Source of the DNA: Accumulibacter sp.
GTDB taxonomy: Bacteria; Pseudomonadota; Gammaproteobacteria; Burkholderiales; Rhodocyclaceae
Assembly (NCBI GenBank): GCA_017302455.1
Contig: JAFLDO010000042.1
Location: 1-40,808, forward strand
DNA length: 40,808 nt
Direction of reading: 5' to 3'
Position 1 is the stretch's first letter; each line of letters starts with the position of its first letter. The position numbers and the translations under genes were made by a program. Below the pieces are notes generated by a model. The model was given only the letters and a program-made list of their open reading frames with translations. It did no database searches and was not told the DNA's origin. Below, in pieces: positions 25,335-33,377 of this stretch.

Positions 25335-26753
25335 ATGGAAACTCGACTGTTACGTTATGAAACTCTGGCCGAAGATCTCGGCGGCATCATCGTCGCCGGC
25401 AACCTGCGGCCCGGCGAACGTCTGCCTTCGGTACGACGCCTGTCGCGCGAGCGGCGACTGTCGGTATCGACGGTGCTGCAGGCGCTGCGGCAACTCGAAG
25501 ATCGAGGCCTCGTCGAGGCCAGGCCGCAATCGGGGTACTTCGTTCGCCATGCGGCCACGCGGCGCCCGTCGCCCAACGCGCGGTCGACGCCCGACGAGCC
25601 GGTGCCGGTGGACGTCAGCCAGCGGCTGATGCGGGTGCTGCAAAGCGGTATGCAGCCCGGCGTCGCCCCGCTGGCCGCCGCCCTGCCTGCCTCTACCCTG
25701 TTGCCGCTGGCGGCCCTGCAGCGGCTCTACGGGGGTGTCGCGAGGCGCCATCCCCGGCTGCTCGAGGGCGGCAGTCACATCAACATGGACGAACCGGCGC
25801 TGGTGCGGCAGTTGGTGCTGCGCTCAGTGGCCTGGGCCGGACCGCTGGCCGCCGACGAGTTCGTGATCACCAACTCCTGCACCGAGTCCCTCAGCCTTTG
25901 CCTGCGCGCCGCGACTCGCTCGGGCGACACGGTGGCGGTCGAATCGCCCGCCTACTACCTGATGTTGCAACTGATCGAGACCCTCGGGCTGAAGGCCCTC
26001 GAGATCCCGACCGATCCGCGCCATGGCTTGTCGATCGAGGCGCTCGATCTCGCTACCCGCGACGGCAAGGTGACCGCCTGCCTGCTGGTACCCAACGCCA
26101 GCAATCCGCTTGGCAGCATGATGCCCGACGAGAACAAGCGCCGCTTGGCCAAGCTGACTGCCGAACGCGGTGTGGCGGTGATCGAGGATGACATCTACGG
26201 CGATCTGCACTTTGGCGCCGAGCGGCCCTGGCCGATCAAGGCTTTCGACAGGACAGGCAATGTCATGCTCTGCTCCTCGTTCTCCAAGTGCCTGTCGCCG
26301 GCGCTACGCATCGGCTTCGTCGCCGGCGGCCGCTACCGGCCGCAGATCGCCCTGCAGAAGACGATCACCAGCGGCGGCACCAATTCGATCACCCAGCTCG
26401 TCCTCGCCGAATACCTTGAATCCAGTGCTTCCGAGCGTCACCTGCGTGGTTTGCGGCGCACCTACGAGCGCCAGGTCGAGGCCATGATCGCCGCCGTAAC
26501 GCGGCATTTTCCCGCCGCCACACGCGTCACCGAGCCTCAGGGAGGTTTCGTCCTTTGGCTCGAGCTACCCGACGACATCGACACCACGGCCCTCCACTCC
26601 CGGGCGATCGCCGCTGGCGTCGCCTACGTGCCCGGCGAACTCTTTTCCGCCAGCGGCATGTACCGGAACTGCCTGCGCCTGAACTGCGGCAACCCGCACA
26701 CGCCGGAGATCGATGACGCGGTACGGCGCCTGGGCGCATTGATGGCGCCCTGA
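25335..26753 (+). CDS. MocR/GntR family regulator with aminotransferase domain
   Basis: The 472-residue protein fuses an N-terminal GntR winged helix (about 1-72: LRPGERLPSVRRLSRERRLSVSTVLQALRQLEDRGLVEARPQSGYFV) to a fold-type I aminotransferase domain. The PLP-binding lysine is Lys318 in SSFSKCLSPALRIGF, with NASNPLG (254-260) and DDIYGD as cofactor contacts. All key residues are present, so it should bind PLP. MocR proteins use PLP or an amino compound as signal. It diverges from a DUF2917 gene across repeats that look like its operator, so that gene is the likely target. The effector cannot be predicted. Confidence 0.92.
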   Translation: METRLLRYETLAEDLGGIIVAGNLRPGERLPSVRRLSRERRLSVSTVLQALRQLEDRGLVEARPQSGYFVRHAATRRPSPNARSTPDEPVPVDVSQRLMRVLQSGMQPGVAPLAAALPASTLLPLAALQRLYGGVARRHPRLLEGGSHINMDEPALVRQLVLRSVAWAGPLAADEFVITNSCTESLSLCLRAATRSGDTVAVESPAYYLMLQLIETLGLKALEIPTDPRHGLSIEALDLATRDGKVTACLLVPNASNPLGSMMPDENKRRLAKLTAERGVAVIEDDIYGDLHFGAERPWPIKAFDRTGNVMLCSSFSKCLSPALRIGFVAGGRYRPQIALQKTITSGGTNSITQLVLAEYLESSASERHLRGLRRTYERQVEAMIAAVTRHFPAATRVTEPQGGFVLWLELPDDIDTTALHSRAIAAGVAYVPGELFSASGMYRNCLRLNCGNPHTPEIDDAVRRLGALMAP

Positions 26754-26870
26754 CCTGGCACCGCCCTGGCCGGGCGCGTCAATGGGGGAACTGCTGGGAA
26801 AAGCGCAGCGGAGTCGTGACCCGTAGTAACGCCCGCAAGCAGACTTCCTGCGGCGATGCCGTCGCCGTGC

Positions 26871-28367
26871 CTAGTGCCGATCGCGATGGGAAATCTCGAC
26901 CACGCGCGCGCGTTGCGCCAGTTGCCCGACCAGTGCGCTGGCCGCGGCACGATTGGCAAGGTCAAGATTCGCGTCCCACTCGTCGAGCAGATAGACTTGG
27001 CAATCCGTCTTCGCGACGATTTCCTGGAGTACGCGCAACTGGCGCTCGCCCGAGGAGTAGCCCTTCTTCTGTTCGATTTCTTCCGCCACACTGATCTCGC
27101 TGGCGTCCTCGGCGTCGGCATCCGGATCCAGCGTCGAATCGGCCGGTGACAGACCCGGTGCCGGCGCGCCGGCATTGAACTCGAATACCAGCCGGTCGTG
27201 CGTCGGCCAATAGTAGGCCTGTCCGCGCAGACGGCACTTCAGCGCCGAGAGCAGCGTGGACTTGCCGCTGCCGTTGCCACCGCGCACACCGACCAAGCCG
27301 GTCGGCACGGCGAGGACGCGATGCACGGCATCCGCCAGCGAATCGCAGACCCACTCCCGCTCGCCTTCCCTGAGGACAAGGCGTTCGAAGTCGATGCGCG
27401 CGACGAACTCCGTGTCCGCCGCCGGATGCATGTGGGCGCAAACGCCGCGGATACGCGTCCATACGGCAACGAGATCGGTCAGACCGCCAGTAAGCTGATG
27501 CATGTCCAGCGTCATCTCGATCTGGCGCGGCAGCGTCGCCGCCAGGGCAATCAACAGCGTGGTGTTGCCGGCGTCCTGGATGGCCACCCAGGCGGTCGTC
27601 GACAGCACGACGACCAGCGCGATGACGCCGCTGATCGCACTCCAGCCCTCACGCGCCAGAATCGCCCTGATCTGCGCGACCACGGCGTTACCCACCCGCT
27701 GGCGAAAATCCCGGTGCCAGAGGGTGAAGTTGTAACGGTTGCCGCTGAAAATGTTGTCCCAGGCATTGTAGGTCCGCGCCCGCATGCGGTTGGTCATGCG
27801 CTGGTTATGCAGGAAGGCGGCGGCGAGCGGCTTTTGCAGCAGCCACTGCAGCGTGATGAGGATGACGAACACGGCGGCAAAGGCAATCGGCAAGCCGGCG
27901 TCTATTTCGAAGCCAAGTACCAGCGCGTTGAAAAGCAGCTGGAAGAACAGCCGCAAGTAGTACTGCAGGTTGTAGATCAGATCGAAACTGACATCGAAGG
28001 TCTCATTGGTCAGGAACGGTTCGACCTGCTCGCGTGCCCCGCCATCGGCCAGCAAGGCCGTCCGCGAGCGGTTGCGGCGCGCGAAATCGAGCATGTAGCG
28101 CGCATAGGCCGCGAAGCCCGCCCGCTCCGCGAAGATCCAGCTCACCGCGCCTGCGATGTAGGAGACGGTCTGGACAACAACGATCTCGACGAAGTCCCTC
28201 GCCGTAATGTGCTCCTCGGCAATGTCGCGCGCGATCTGAATGACCAGCCAGGTGGTCGTCGCACTGCCCGCTTCCTGGACGATGATCAGGACCAGCATGC
28301 CAAAGGCAGCCGGACTCACGAAATAGCGCAGGAAGTCTCTTGGCTGAAAGGTCGTCGAAGGCGGCAC
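26871..28367 (-). CDS. Divergent ABC-type protein, fused membrane and ATPase domains
   Basis: The 498-residue protein has an N-terminal membrane part with about five or six hydrophobic segments (to about residue 285) and a C-terminal ABC ATPase. Walker A is GGNGSGKST at 363-371, Walker B is VYLLDEWDANLD at 458-469 and the H-loop is EISHRDRH at the extreme C-terminus. The signature is YSSGERQLR (437-445) instead of LSGGQ, and an acidic Asp/Glu/Pro-rich insert (about 400-430) precedes it. It resembles an exporter half-transporter, but the altered signature and the very short end after the H-loop set it apart. The substrate is unknown. Confidence 0.75.
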   Translation of the reverse strand: MPPSTTFQPRDFLRYFVSPAAFGMLVLIIVQEAGSATTTWLVIQIARDIAEEHITARDFVEIVVVQTVSYIAGAVSWIFAERAGFAAYARYMLDFARRNRSRTALLADGGAREQVEPFLTNETFDVSFDLIYNLQYYLRLFFQLLFNALVLGFEIDAGLPIAFAAVFVILITLQWLLQKPLAAAFLHNQRMTNRMRARTYNAWDNIFSGNRYNFTLWHRDFRQRVGNAVVAQIRAILAREGWSAISGVIALVVVLSTTAWVAIQDAGNTTLLIALAATLPRQIEMTLDMHQLTGGLTDLVAVWTRIRGVCAHMHPAADTEFVARIDFERLVLREGEREWVCDSLADAVHRVLAVPTGLVGVRGGNGSGKSTLLSALKCRLRGQAYYWPTHDRLVFEFNAGAPAPGLSPADSTLDPDADAEDASEISVAEEIEQKKGYSSGERQLRVLQEIVAKTDCQVYLLDEWDANLDLANRAAASALVGQLAQRARVVEISHRDRH

Positions 28368-28466
28368 GCGAATTGGCCGGTGAACCGCTGACGGGACGCG
28401 CTACCTTCCCGCCGCAGGAAGACTATCAGGGCCAACACCAGGCAAGTCAATGTTGGCCGCATAAAG

Positions 28467-28498
28467 CACCGAAAGCAGACTCACGTCTGCTTTCGGTG
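28467..28498. terminator. Perfect 14-bp hairpin
   Basis: CACCGAAAGCAGAC at 28467-28480 is the exact inverse of GTCTGCTTTCGGTG at 28485-28498, with a four-base TCAC loop. T-tracts are weak on both sides (CTTTATG on the reverse strand). It lies 35 bases past the stop of the reverse-strand micro-ORF and is probably its terminator, or it insulates the ABC gene. Confidence 0.65.
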
Positions 28499-28533
28499 TC
28501 ATTCTCAAGACAGGACTTGCCTGTCAGGCGCCA

Positions 28534-28575
28534 TCACTTCGGCGCCGGCTTCTTGGCTTTTTTCTTGGTGGCCAT
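28534..28575 (-). CDS. Lysine-rich 13-residue micro-ORF
   Basis: An ATG at 28575 is preceded by GGAG six bases away and opens a frame of 13 codons encoding MATKKKAKKPAPK, ending in TGA at 28534-28536. The composition resembles the basic tails of histone H1-like or phasin proteins. A perfect hairpin follows 35 bases downstream. Expression is unproven; it could instead be a leader peptide or the decayed start of a longer basic protein. Confidence 0.4.
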   Translation of the reverse strand: MATKKKAKKPAPK

Positions 28576-28972
28576 GTTCAGCTCCAGTAGCAAGGTTGAT
28601 AAGATATTTCAACGGCCCAACGCGTCAACCGCAAGTGAAGTATACGCCTCTGACGTCGCCAAGAAGAAGTTTTTCGCGCGGCGCCGGGTGGAACGTGGTT
28701 TTCCCGCAACGCTAGCTCGCCCACCGTCCCGCGGATGGACGCCGCGAGAAATTGCCGCTAACCGGCGCGTGGTGTGGATACGGTCCGGCGCGCGCGTGCA
28801 AGCGTGCTCTTGCCAGCCGCGAGGGAAATCAGCCCCATCCTCCGAAATTGCTGCAAATGTACACTTTCCCTGCCATTGGCATGAACCGCCAACAGCTTGC
28901 GGAGACACGCCGGCCGACGGTTCACTTGGCCAGTCCAAATCCTCGTCTGATCCGTCGGCGGCGCGCTGCCAC

Positions 28973-29614
28973 TCATTCCTCGATCGGCACGGCCTTGAAC
29001 GCGGCGCTCGCTTCGAGTCTGTCGGCGAGCCCGCTGAGCGCCGGGTAATCACCCGCCGGCCACTCGTGCGGCAGGACATAACGAACGAAACCGATCCCGG
29101 CAACGGTGGTGATGTCCGCCTGCGTCAGGCGACCGCCGACCAGAAAGTCGCCGGCGAGCCGTTCTTCGAGCATGGCGAATGCCTGCCGCATCTGGCCGCG
29201 CAGGCGGCCCGTCCAGTCGGCCCATTGCAGCTCGCCGGGGCGCTTGCGCTCATATTCGATGGCCACCGCCTTCTCGGTCGCGACGATCGCCAGCGCCATC
29301 AGTTGCTGCACCTGCCGCCGCTCGGGGCCGCTGCGCGGGGTGAGCGGCAAGATATCGCGTTCGCCGGCCAGTTCGTCGAGATAGTCGAGAATGTAGGCGC
29401 TTTCAAAGAGCTTCTCGCCGTTCGGCAAGGTCAGCATCGGCACCTTGAAGAGGGGGTTGAGCGGCCGCATGGCATCCATGTGCCGGAACACCGACAGCGA
29501 CAGGTGCGTGAAGGGAATCGCGTAGAGATGCATCGTCACCGCCACTCGTCGCACGAAGGGTGAATCGTAGAGACCGAGCAACTGGTGCGGCTCGCCTGCC
29601 GTCAAGTCCGTCAT
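28973..29614 (-). CDS. Glutathione S-transferase family protein
   Basis: The 213-residue protein has an N-terminal thioredoxin-fold domain (about 1-85: HQLLGLYDSPFVRRVAVTMHLY, FKVPMLTLPNGEKLFESAYILDYLDE with the cis-proline and ES glutathione contacts) and a helical C-terminal domain ending PALSGLADRLEASAAFKAVPIEE. A serine near residue 18 (DSPFVRR) is the probable catalytic position. It should conjugate or reduce substrates with glutathione in the cytoplasm. The start at 29614 (MTDLTAGEPH) is chosen because upstream residues are not family-like. It lies downstream of the second DUF2917 gene on the same strand, 53 bases apart, and may share its promoter. Confidence 0.9.
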   Translation of the reverse strand: MTDLTAGEPHQLLGLYDSPFVRRVAVTMHLYAIPFTHLSLSVFRHMDAMRPLNPLFKVPMLTLPNGEKLFESAYILDYLDELAGERDILPLTPRSGPERRQVQQLMALAIVATEKAVAIEYERKRPGELQWADWTGRLRGQMRQAFAMLEERLAGDFLVGGRLTQADITTVAGIGFVRYVLPHEWPAGDYPALSGLADRLEASAAFKAVPIEE

Positions 29615-29667
29615 GGTTCTTCTCCAATCATCAATGGTTGATGCGATCCGGGAATCCGTCCGGACGC

Positions 29668-29994
29668 TCACATCCAGGCCGCAGCGACACGCGCCAGCCT
29701 GAGCTTGGGCAGGCACCAGCGCCGGCCAAAGGTTCCCGCCGGCGGTGCCAGGCGAATCCTCGCCGGCAGATCGGCGTTCGCGTCGGCTGTTGGCCACGGC
29801 TCGACGACGACCTTGCCGACACCCGCGACACGATGGCGGTCGCCGGGAAGCAGCCAGATATCTCGGCCGCCCTTCTCTTCGGTCAGCCAGACACGCGTGC
29901 CGAGCGAGATGACTGTCCAGCCGGCGATCCGGTCGAGGGAAACGGCCTCGGCGGCACGCACTTCAAACTCGATGTAGGGTAGCAGATCTTGCAT
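29668..29994 (-). CDS. DUF2917 protein (second of two)
   Basis: The 108-residue protein starts at MQDLLPYIEFEVRAAEAVSL with a strong AAGGAG six bases upstream. The DUF2917 core is DRIAGWTVISLGTRVWLTEEKGGRDIWLLPGDRHRVAGVGKVVVEPW, alignable with the first copy (VWLTEE against LWLTVE, WLLPGDRHRV against LLAPGDSHLI). Its C-terminus is basic and ends RLARVAAAWM. The two proteins are distant paralogues. It diverges from a LysR gene and precedes a GST gene on its own strand. The function is unknown. Confidence 0.78.
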   Translation of the reverse strand: MQDLLPYIEFEVRAAEAVSLDRIAGWTVISLGTRVWLTEEKGGRDIWLLPGDRHRVAGVGKVVVEPWPTADANADLPARIRLAPPAGTFGRRWCLPKLRLARVAAAWM

Positions 29995-30092
29995 GGGGGT
30001 CTCCTTTGCTGGCGATGATTTCTGTCCGGTCTTGTCTTGAACAGACAGGAGCATTTTCATCGTCGGGCGGAGCAAGTACAATCGAATTGTTC

Positions 30093-30107
30093 TCACGTGA
30101 CATGTGA
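30093..30107. promoter_or_regulatory. Putative LysR-type operator palindrome
   Basis: TCAC at 30093-30096 and GTGA at 30104-30107 form an interrupted palindrome (TCACGTGACATGTGA). Weaker symmetry extends outward to AATTG / CAAATT on both sides. It lies immediately before the LysR start and 98 bases upstream of the DUF2917 start, as expected for a self-regulated divergent LysR pair. Confidence 0.5.
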
Positions 30108-30113
30108 AGCAAA

Positions 30114-31052
30114 TTGACAGATAGTCGACGTAGTCCACCGCTGGGCAGTCTGCGCGTTTTCGTTGCGGCCGCCGACAGCGAGAGCGTCACCAAGGCAGCC
30201 GCGCAGCTGCACCTGACGCATGGCGCGGTCAGTCACCAGTTGCGACAGTTGCAGGACTACCTCGGCGTCGCCCTGTTCGAACGTAGCGGCCGCGGCCTGA
30301 AACTGACGACGCAGGGCGCCGCCTATGCCGAACGGGTTTCGCGGGCACTCGCCGAGATCGGCAAGGCGACCGAACAACTGATCGCCGCACGCGACTACCG
30401 CCGTCTGCGGGTGACCTGCATGCCATCGTTCGCCGCGCGCTGGCTGCTGCCGCGGCTCGGCAGCTTCATTTCCTGCCATCGCGAACTCGATGTCGAAGTG
30501 CAATCGAGCGCCCGGCTGGCCGACATCAAGGGAGGCGAAGCCGACGTCGCCCTGCGTTTCGGCCACGGCCGTTACCCGGGACTGAGCTGCCGACTGTTGA
30601 TGAAGGACTGGTACTACCCGGTTTGTTCGCCCGAGTTCATCGCTCGCCACGCGCTGGTCAGCCCGGCGCAGTTGACCGGACTGCCGTTGCTGCGCTCGAA
30701 CGATGAACTATGGCAACCGTGGTTCGGTGCCGCCGGCGTGGTGGTCGAGGAGCCGCAGCGCGGTGCGGTGTTCGACGACTCGAGCCTGATGCTGATGGCC
30801 GCCGCCTCCGGCCAGGGCGTGGCCCTGGCCCGGCACACGCTGGCCGTCGACGATCTGGCGAGCGGACGTCTGCGGCGTCCCTTCGCGATGGCCATCGAGT
30901 CGCCCTTCTCGTACTTTTTCGTCTGTCGCCTCGCTGACGAGCAGCACGCCGCCGTCGTCGCCTTTCGCGAGTGGCTGTTCCAGGAAGCCGCTCTCTATCG
31001 CCCGCCCGACGGCGACCTCGCCGTGGCCCGCAGCGACCAGCCAAACCAGTAG
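30114..31052 (+). CDS. LysR family transcriptional regulator (GcvA-like)
   Basis: The 312-residue regulator has an N-terminal winged helix (about 10-68: LRVFVAAADSESVTKAAAQLHLTHGAVSHQLRQLQDYLGVALFERSGRGL) and a type 2 periplasmic-binding-protein-like effector domain with DVEVQSSARLADIKGGEADVALRFGHGRYPG. This is the GcvA-type subfamily. The start is a TTG at 30114; no better codon is in reach. It diverges from the second DUF2917 gene and probably controls it and the GST gene. The ligand is unknown. Confidence 0.92.
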   Translation: MTDSRRSPPLGSLRVFVAAADSESVTKAAAQLHLTHGAVSHQLRQLQDYLGVALFERSGRGLKLTTQGAAYAERVSRALAEIGKATEQLIAARDYRRLRVTCMPSFAARWLLPRLGSFISCHRELDVEVQSSARLADIKGGEADVALRFGHGRYPGLSCRLLMKDWYYPVCSPEFIARHALVSPAQLTGLPLLRSNDELWQPWFGAAGVVVEEPQRGAVFDDSSLMLMAAASGQGVALARHTLAVDDLASGRLRRPFAMAIESPFSYFFVCRLADEQHAAVVAFREWLFQEAALYRPPDGDLAVARSDQPNQ

Positions 31053-31104
31053 ATGGACAGCGGCGCGGCGGCGCAGCGGCAGCGCGGCGCCGTGACGGCA
31101 GCTC

Positions 31105-32910
31105 TCAGGCGCTGAACTGCAGCGCGGCCAGGCGCGCATACAAGCCGCCACGCTCGACCAGCTCCGGGTGCGTGCCATCCTCGACCACCCGCCCGTGGTC
31201 GAGGACGAGTATCCGGTCGGCCCCCTGTACAGTCGCCAGACGGTGGGCGATGACGATCGTCGTGCGGCCGCTCATCGCCGCCTCGAGCGCGGCCTGCACG
31301 ACGCGCTCGCTCTCGGCATCAAGACTGCTCGTCGCTTCGTCCAGCAGCAGCAGCGGCGCATTCTTGAGGATCGCGCGCGCGATCGCGATGCGCTGGCGCT
31401 GCCCTCCCGACAAGCGCACGCCGCGCTCGCCGACGAAAGTGGCATAGCCCTCGGGCAGTCGCTGCACGAACTCGTCGACAAAAGCCGCGCGCGCGGCCGA
31501 GCGCAGCTCGTCATCGGCCGCATCGGGCTTTCCGTAGCGGATGTTGTCGTCGATGCTGCCGGAAAAGATCACCGCCTCCTGCTGCACCACGGCGATGCGC
31601 GCCCGCAATTCGGCCAGGCGCGGGCGCCGCAGGTCGACGTCGTCGATCCGGATGGCTCCCTCGCCGACGTCGTAGAAGCGCTGCAACAACTGGAAGACAG
31701 TCGTCTTGCCGGCACCGGACGGCCCGACGAGCGCGACGCTCTGCCCGGGCTCGATCGTGAAATCGAGCCCCCGCAGCACCGCCTGCGCCGGCCGTGACGG
31801 ATAGGCGAAACGCACTCCGGCAAAAGCCACCCGCAGGCCACCTGCCGCTACCGGCAGCGGCGCCGGCTGCGCCGGCTCGCCGATCGGCGAACGTGCGCTG
31901 AGCAGCTCCATCAGACGCTCGGTCGCTCCCGAAGCGCGCAGCAAGTCGCCCCAGACTTCCGCCAGCACCGCAACGCTGCCGGCGACGACCATCACGTAGA
32001 GCGCCGTCTGACTCAGCTCGCCGGCCGTGATCTCGCCGGCGAGAACGGCCTGAACACCGCCGTACATGCCGTAGAGCAGCGAACCGAAGACACCGACGAT
32101 GACGAAAGCGGTGAGCGCCGAGCGCGTTCCGGTGCGCCGCAGCGAGGTAGCGAATGCCTGTTCGTTGGCGACGTGGAAGCGTGCCGCCTCGGCAGCCTCG
32201 CGGGTATAGCTCTGGACGACGGGAATGGCGTTGAGAATCTCGCCGGCAATGCCGCTGGTATCAGCGAGGCGGTCCTGGCTGGCGCGCGAGAGCTTGCGCA
32301 CGCGGCGGCTGATGATCCCCGCCGGCAGCACGACGAGAACGACGATGCCGGCAACCGTGAGAATCAGCCGCGGCATCGTCGTCAACAGCATCGTCAAGCC
32401 ACCGGCGAGCAGCACCAGATTGCGCAAGCCCATGCTGACGCTCGAGCCCACCGCATGGTGAATCACCGTCGTGTCCGTGGTCAGCCGGGACAACACCTCG
32501 CCGGTCTTCAGCGTCTCGAAGAACTGCGGACTCTGCCGCAGCACATGCGCGTACACGGCCTGCCGGAGATCGGTGGTCACCCGCTCGCCGATCCAGCTCA
32601 CCATGTAGAAACGCGCGGCGGTAGCCAGGCCAAGCACCAGCGCGACGCCAAAGAGCAGCAGGAAGTAGTCGCGAATCGCAAGTCGCCGCTCGCCGAGGTC
32701 CACCGCTGTCGGCAGCGCGAGCCCGCCGTCAACCAGCAACTTCACCGCGTAAGGCAGCGCCAGCGTGGAAGCGGCAGCCAGCAGCAGGAACAGCAAGGCC
32801 AGGGCGATCTGCCCGCGGTAGGGCGCCAGATAAGGCAGCAACGCACGCAGCGGTTGCAGCCGGCGCTCGGCCACCTGGCCTTGGGCTTTCGCGTCGCCCG
32901 CGTCGCCCAC
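31105..32910 (-). CDS. ABC exporter with fused membrane and ATPase domains
   Basis: The protein is about 600 residues long: a six-helix exporter membrane domain, then a complete ATPase with Walker A GPSGAGKTT, Q-loop, signature RLSGGQRQR, Walker B LLLLDEATSSLD and the H-loop IAHRL. It is of the MsbA/multidrug and lipid exporter type and should work as a homodimer in the inner membrane. The start is uncertain: GTG at 32910 is preferred, GTG at 32874 is also possible, and a CTG at 32964 overlaps the MAPEG stop. The open frame running through the MAPEG gene is a shadow. Unlike the divergent ABC protein at 26.9-28.4 kb, all motifs are canonical. Confidence 0.9.
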   Translation of the reverse strand: MGDAGDAKAQGQVAERRLQPLRALLPYLAPYRGQIALALLFLLLAAASTLALPYAVKLLVDGGLALPTAVDLGERRLAIRDYFLLLFGVALVLGLATAARFYMVSWIGERVTTDLRQAVYAHVLRQSPQFFETLKTGEVLSRLTTDTTVIHHAVGSSVSMGLRNLVLLAGGLTMLLTTMPRLILTVAGIVVLVVLPAGIISRRVRKLSRASQDRLADTSGIAGEILNAIPVVQSYTREAAEAARFHVANEQAFATSLRRTGTRSALTAFVIVGVFGSLLYGMYGGVQAVLAGEITAGELSQTALYVMVVAGSVAVLAEVWGDLLRASGATERLMELLSARSPIGEPAQPAPLPVAAGGLRVAFAGVRFAYPSRPAQAVLRGLDFTIEPGQSVALVGPSGAGKTTVFQLLQRFYDVGEGAIRIDDVDLRRPRLAELRARIAVVQQEAVIFSGSIDDNIRYGKPDAADDELRSAARAAFVDEFVQRLPEGYATFVGERGVRLSGGQRQRIAIARAILKNAPLLLLDEATSSLDAESERVVQAALEAAMSGRTTIVIAHRLATVQGADRILVLDHGRVVEDGTHPELVERGGLYARLAALQFSA

Positions 32911-32960
32911 GTCCGCCGCTGCCGGCGCTTCCGGAGCCGCCGCCCGGGACGCGTCGGCGC

Positions 32961-33356
32961 TCAGGCGAGCAGCCCTTGCAGCACACCCCAGGCGCCGCCG
33001 ACCCCGAGCGCGCCGAAGCAGAGCATCGACAGCAGGAAACCGCTGCCGCGCGTCTTCGGGTCGCGCGCATAAGCCAGTGCGTACCACACGCGACCGGCCA
33101 GCCACAGTGCGCCGAGGGCGGTCGCCCACAGGCTCGACAGACTGAGTGCGCATACCCAGAGCACCGGCAGGAAGAGCACGGTGTTCTCGAGAGTGTTCAT
33201 CTGGATCCGATAGGCGATCTCGAACTGCGGGTGACCCGTGGTCGCCGGCGCCTTGATGCCCAGGCGCATTCGACAGCGGCCGACATAGGCGGCGCAGGCA
33301 AAGAGCAGAAACGAAGTGGCGAGAGTGACCAGAGCGGGTCCGGGGTAGCTGTTCAT
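32961..33356 (-). CDS. MAPEG family membrane protein
   Basis: The 131-residue protein has four hydrophobic helices and the MAPEG signature RCRMRLGIKAPATTGHPQFEIAYRIQMNTLENTVLFLP, with the Glu and Asn-Thr-Leu-Glu residues that bind glutathione in the eukaryotic enzymes. The family includes microsomal glutathione transferases; bacterial substrates are largely unknown. It is directly upstream of the ABC exporter, with about 50 bases between the chosen ends, and downstream of the RDD gene on the same strand. A GST gene lies 3.3 kb away. Confidence 0.9.
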   Translation of the reverse strand: MNSYPGPALVTLATSFLLFACAAYVGRCRMRLGIKAPATTGHPQFEIAYRIQMNTLENTVLFLPVLWVCALSLSSLWATALGALWLAGRVWYALAYARDPKTRGSGFLLSMLCFGALGVGGAWGVLQGLLA

Positions 33357-33377
33357 GGTGTCGATACGTTTCCTGGG

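Larger units (their letters stand above)
28368..28972. other. Gene-poor stretch between ABC protein and GST
   Basis: About 600 bases hold one very short candidate gene (28534-28575, reverse) and a perfect hairpin at 28467-28498. The rest, 28576-28972, shows no convincing frame on either strand. Confidence 0.4.

Noticed and set aside
27198-29563. Two long plus-strand frames opposite the ABC protein and the GST gene
   Set aside because: Both are antisense to genes with clear motifs and show the composition typical of antisense frames.
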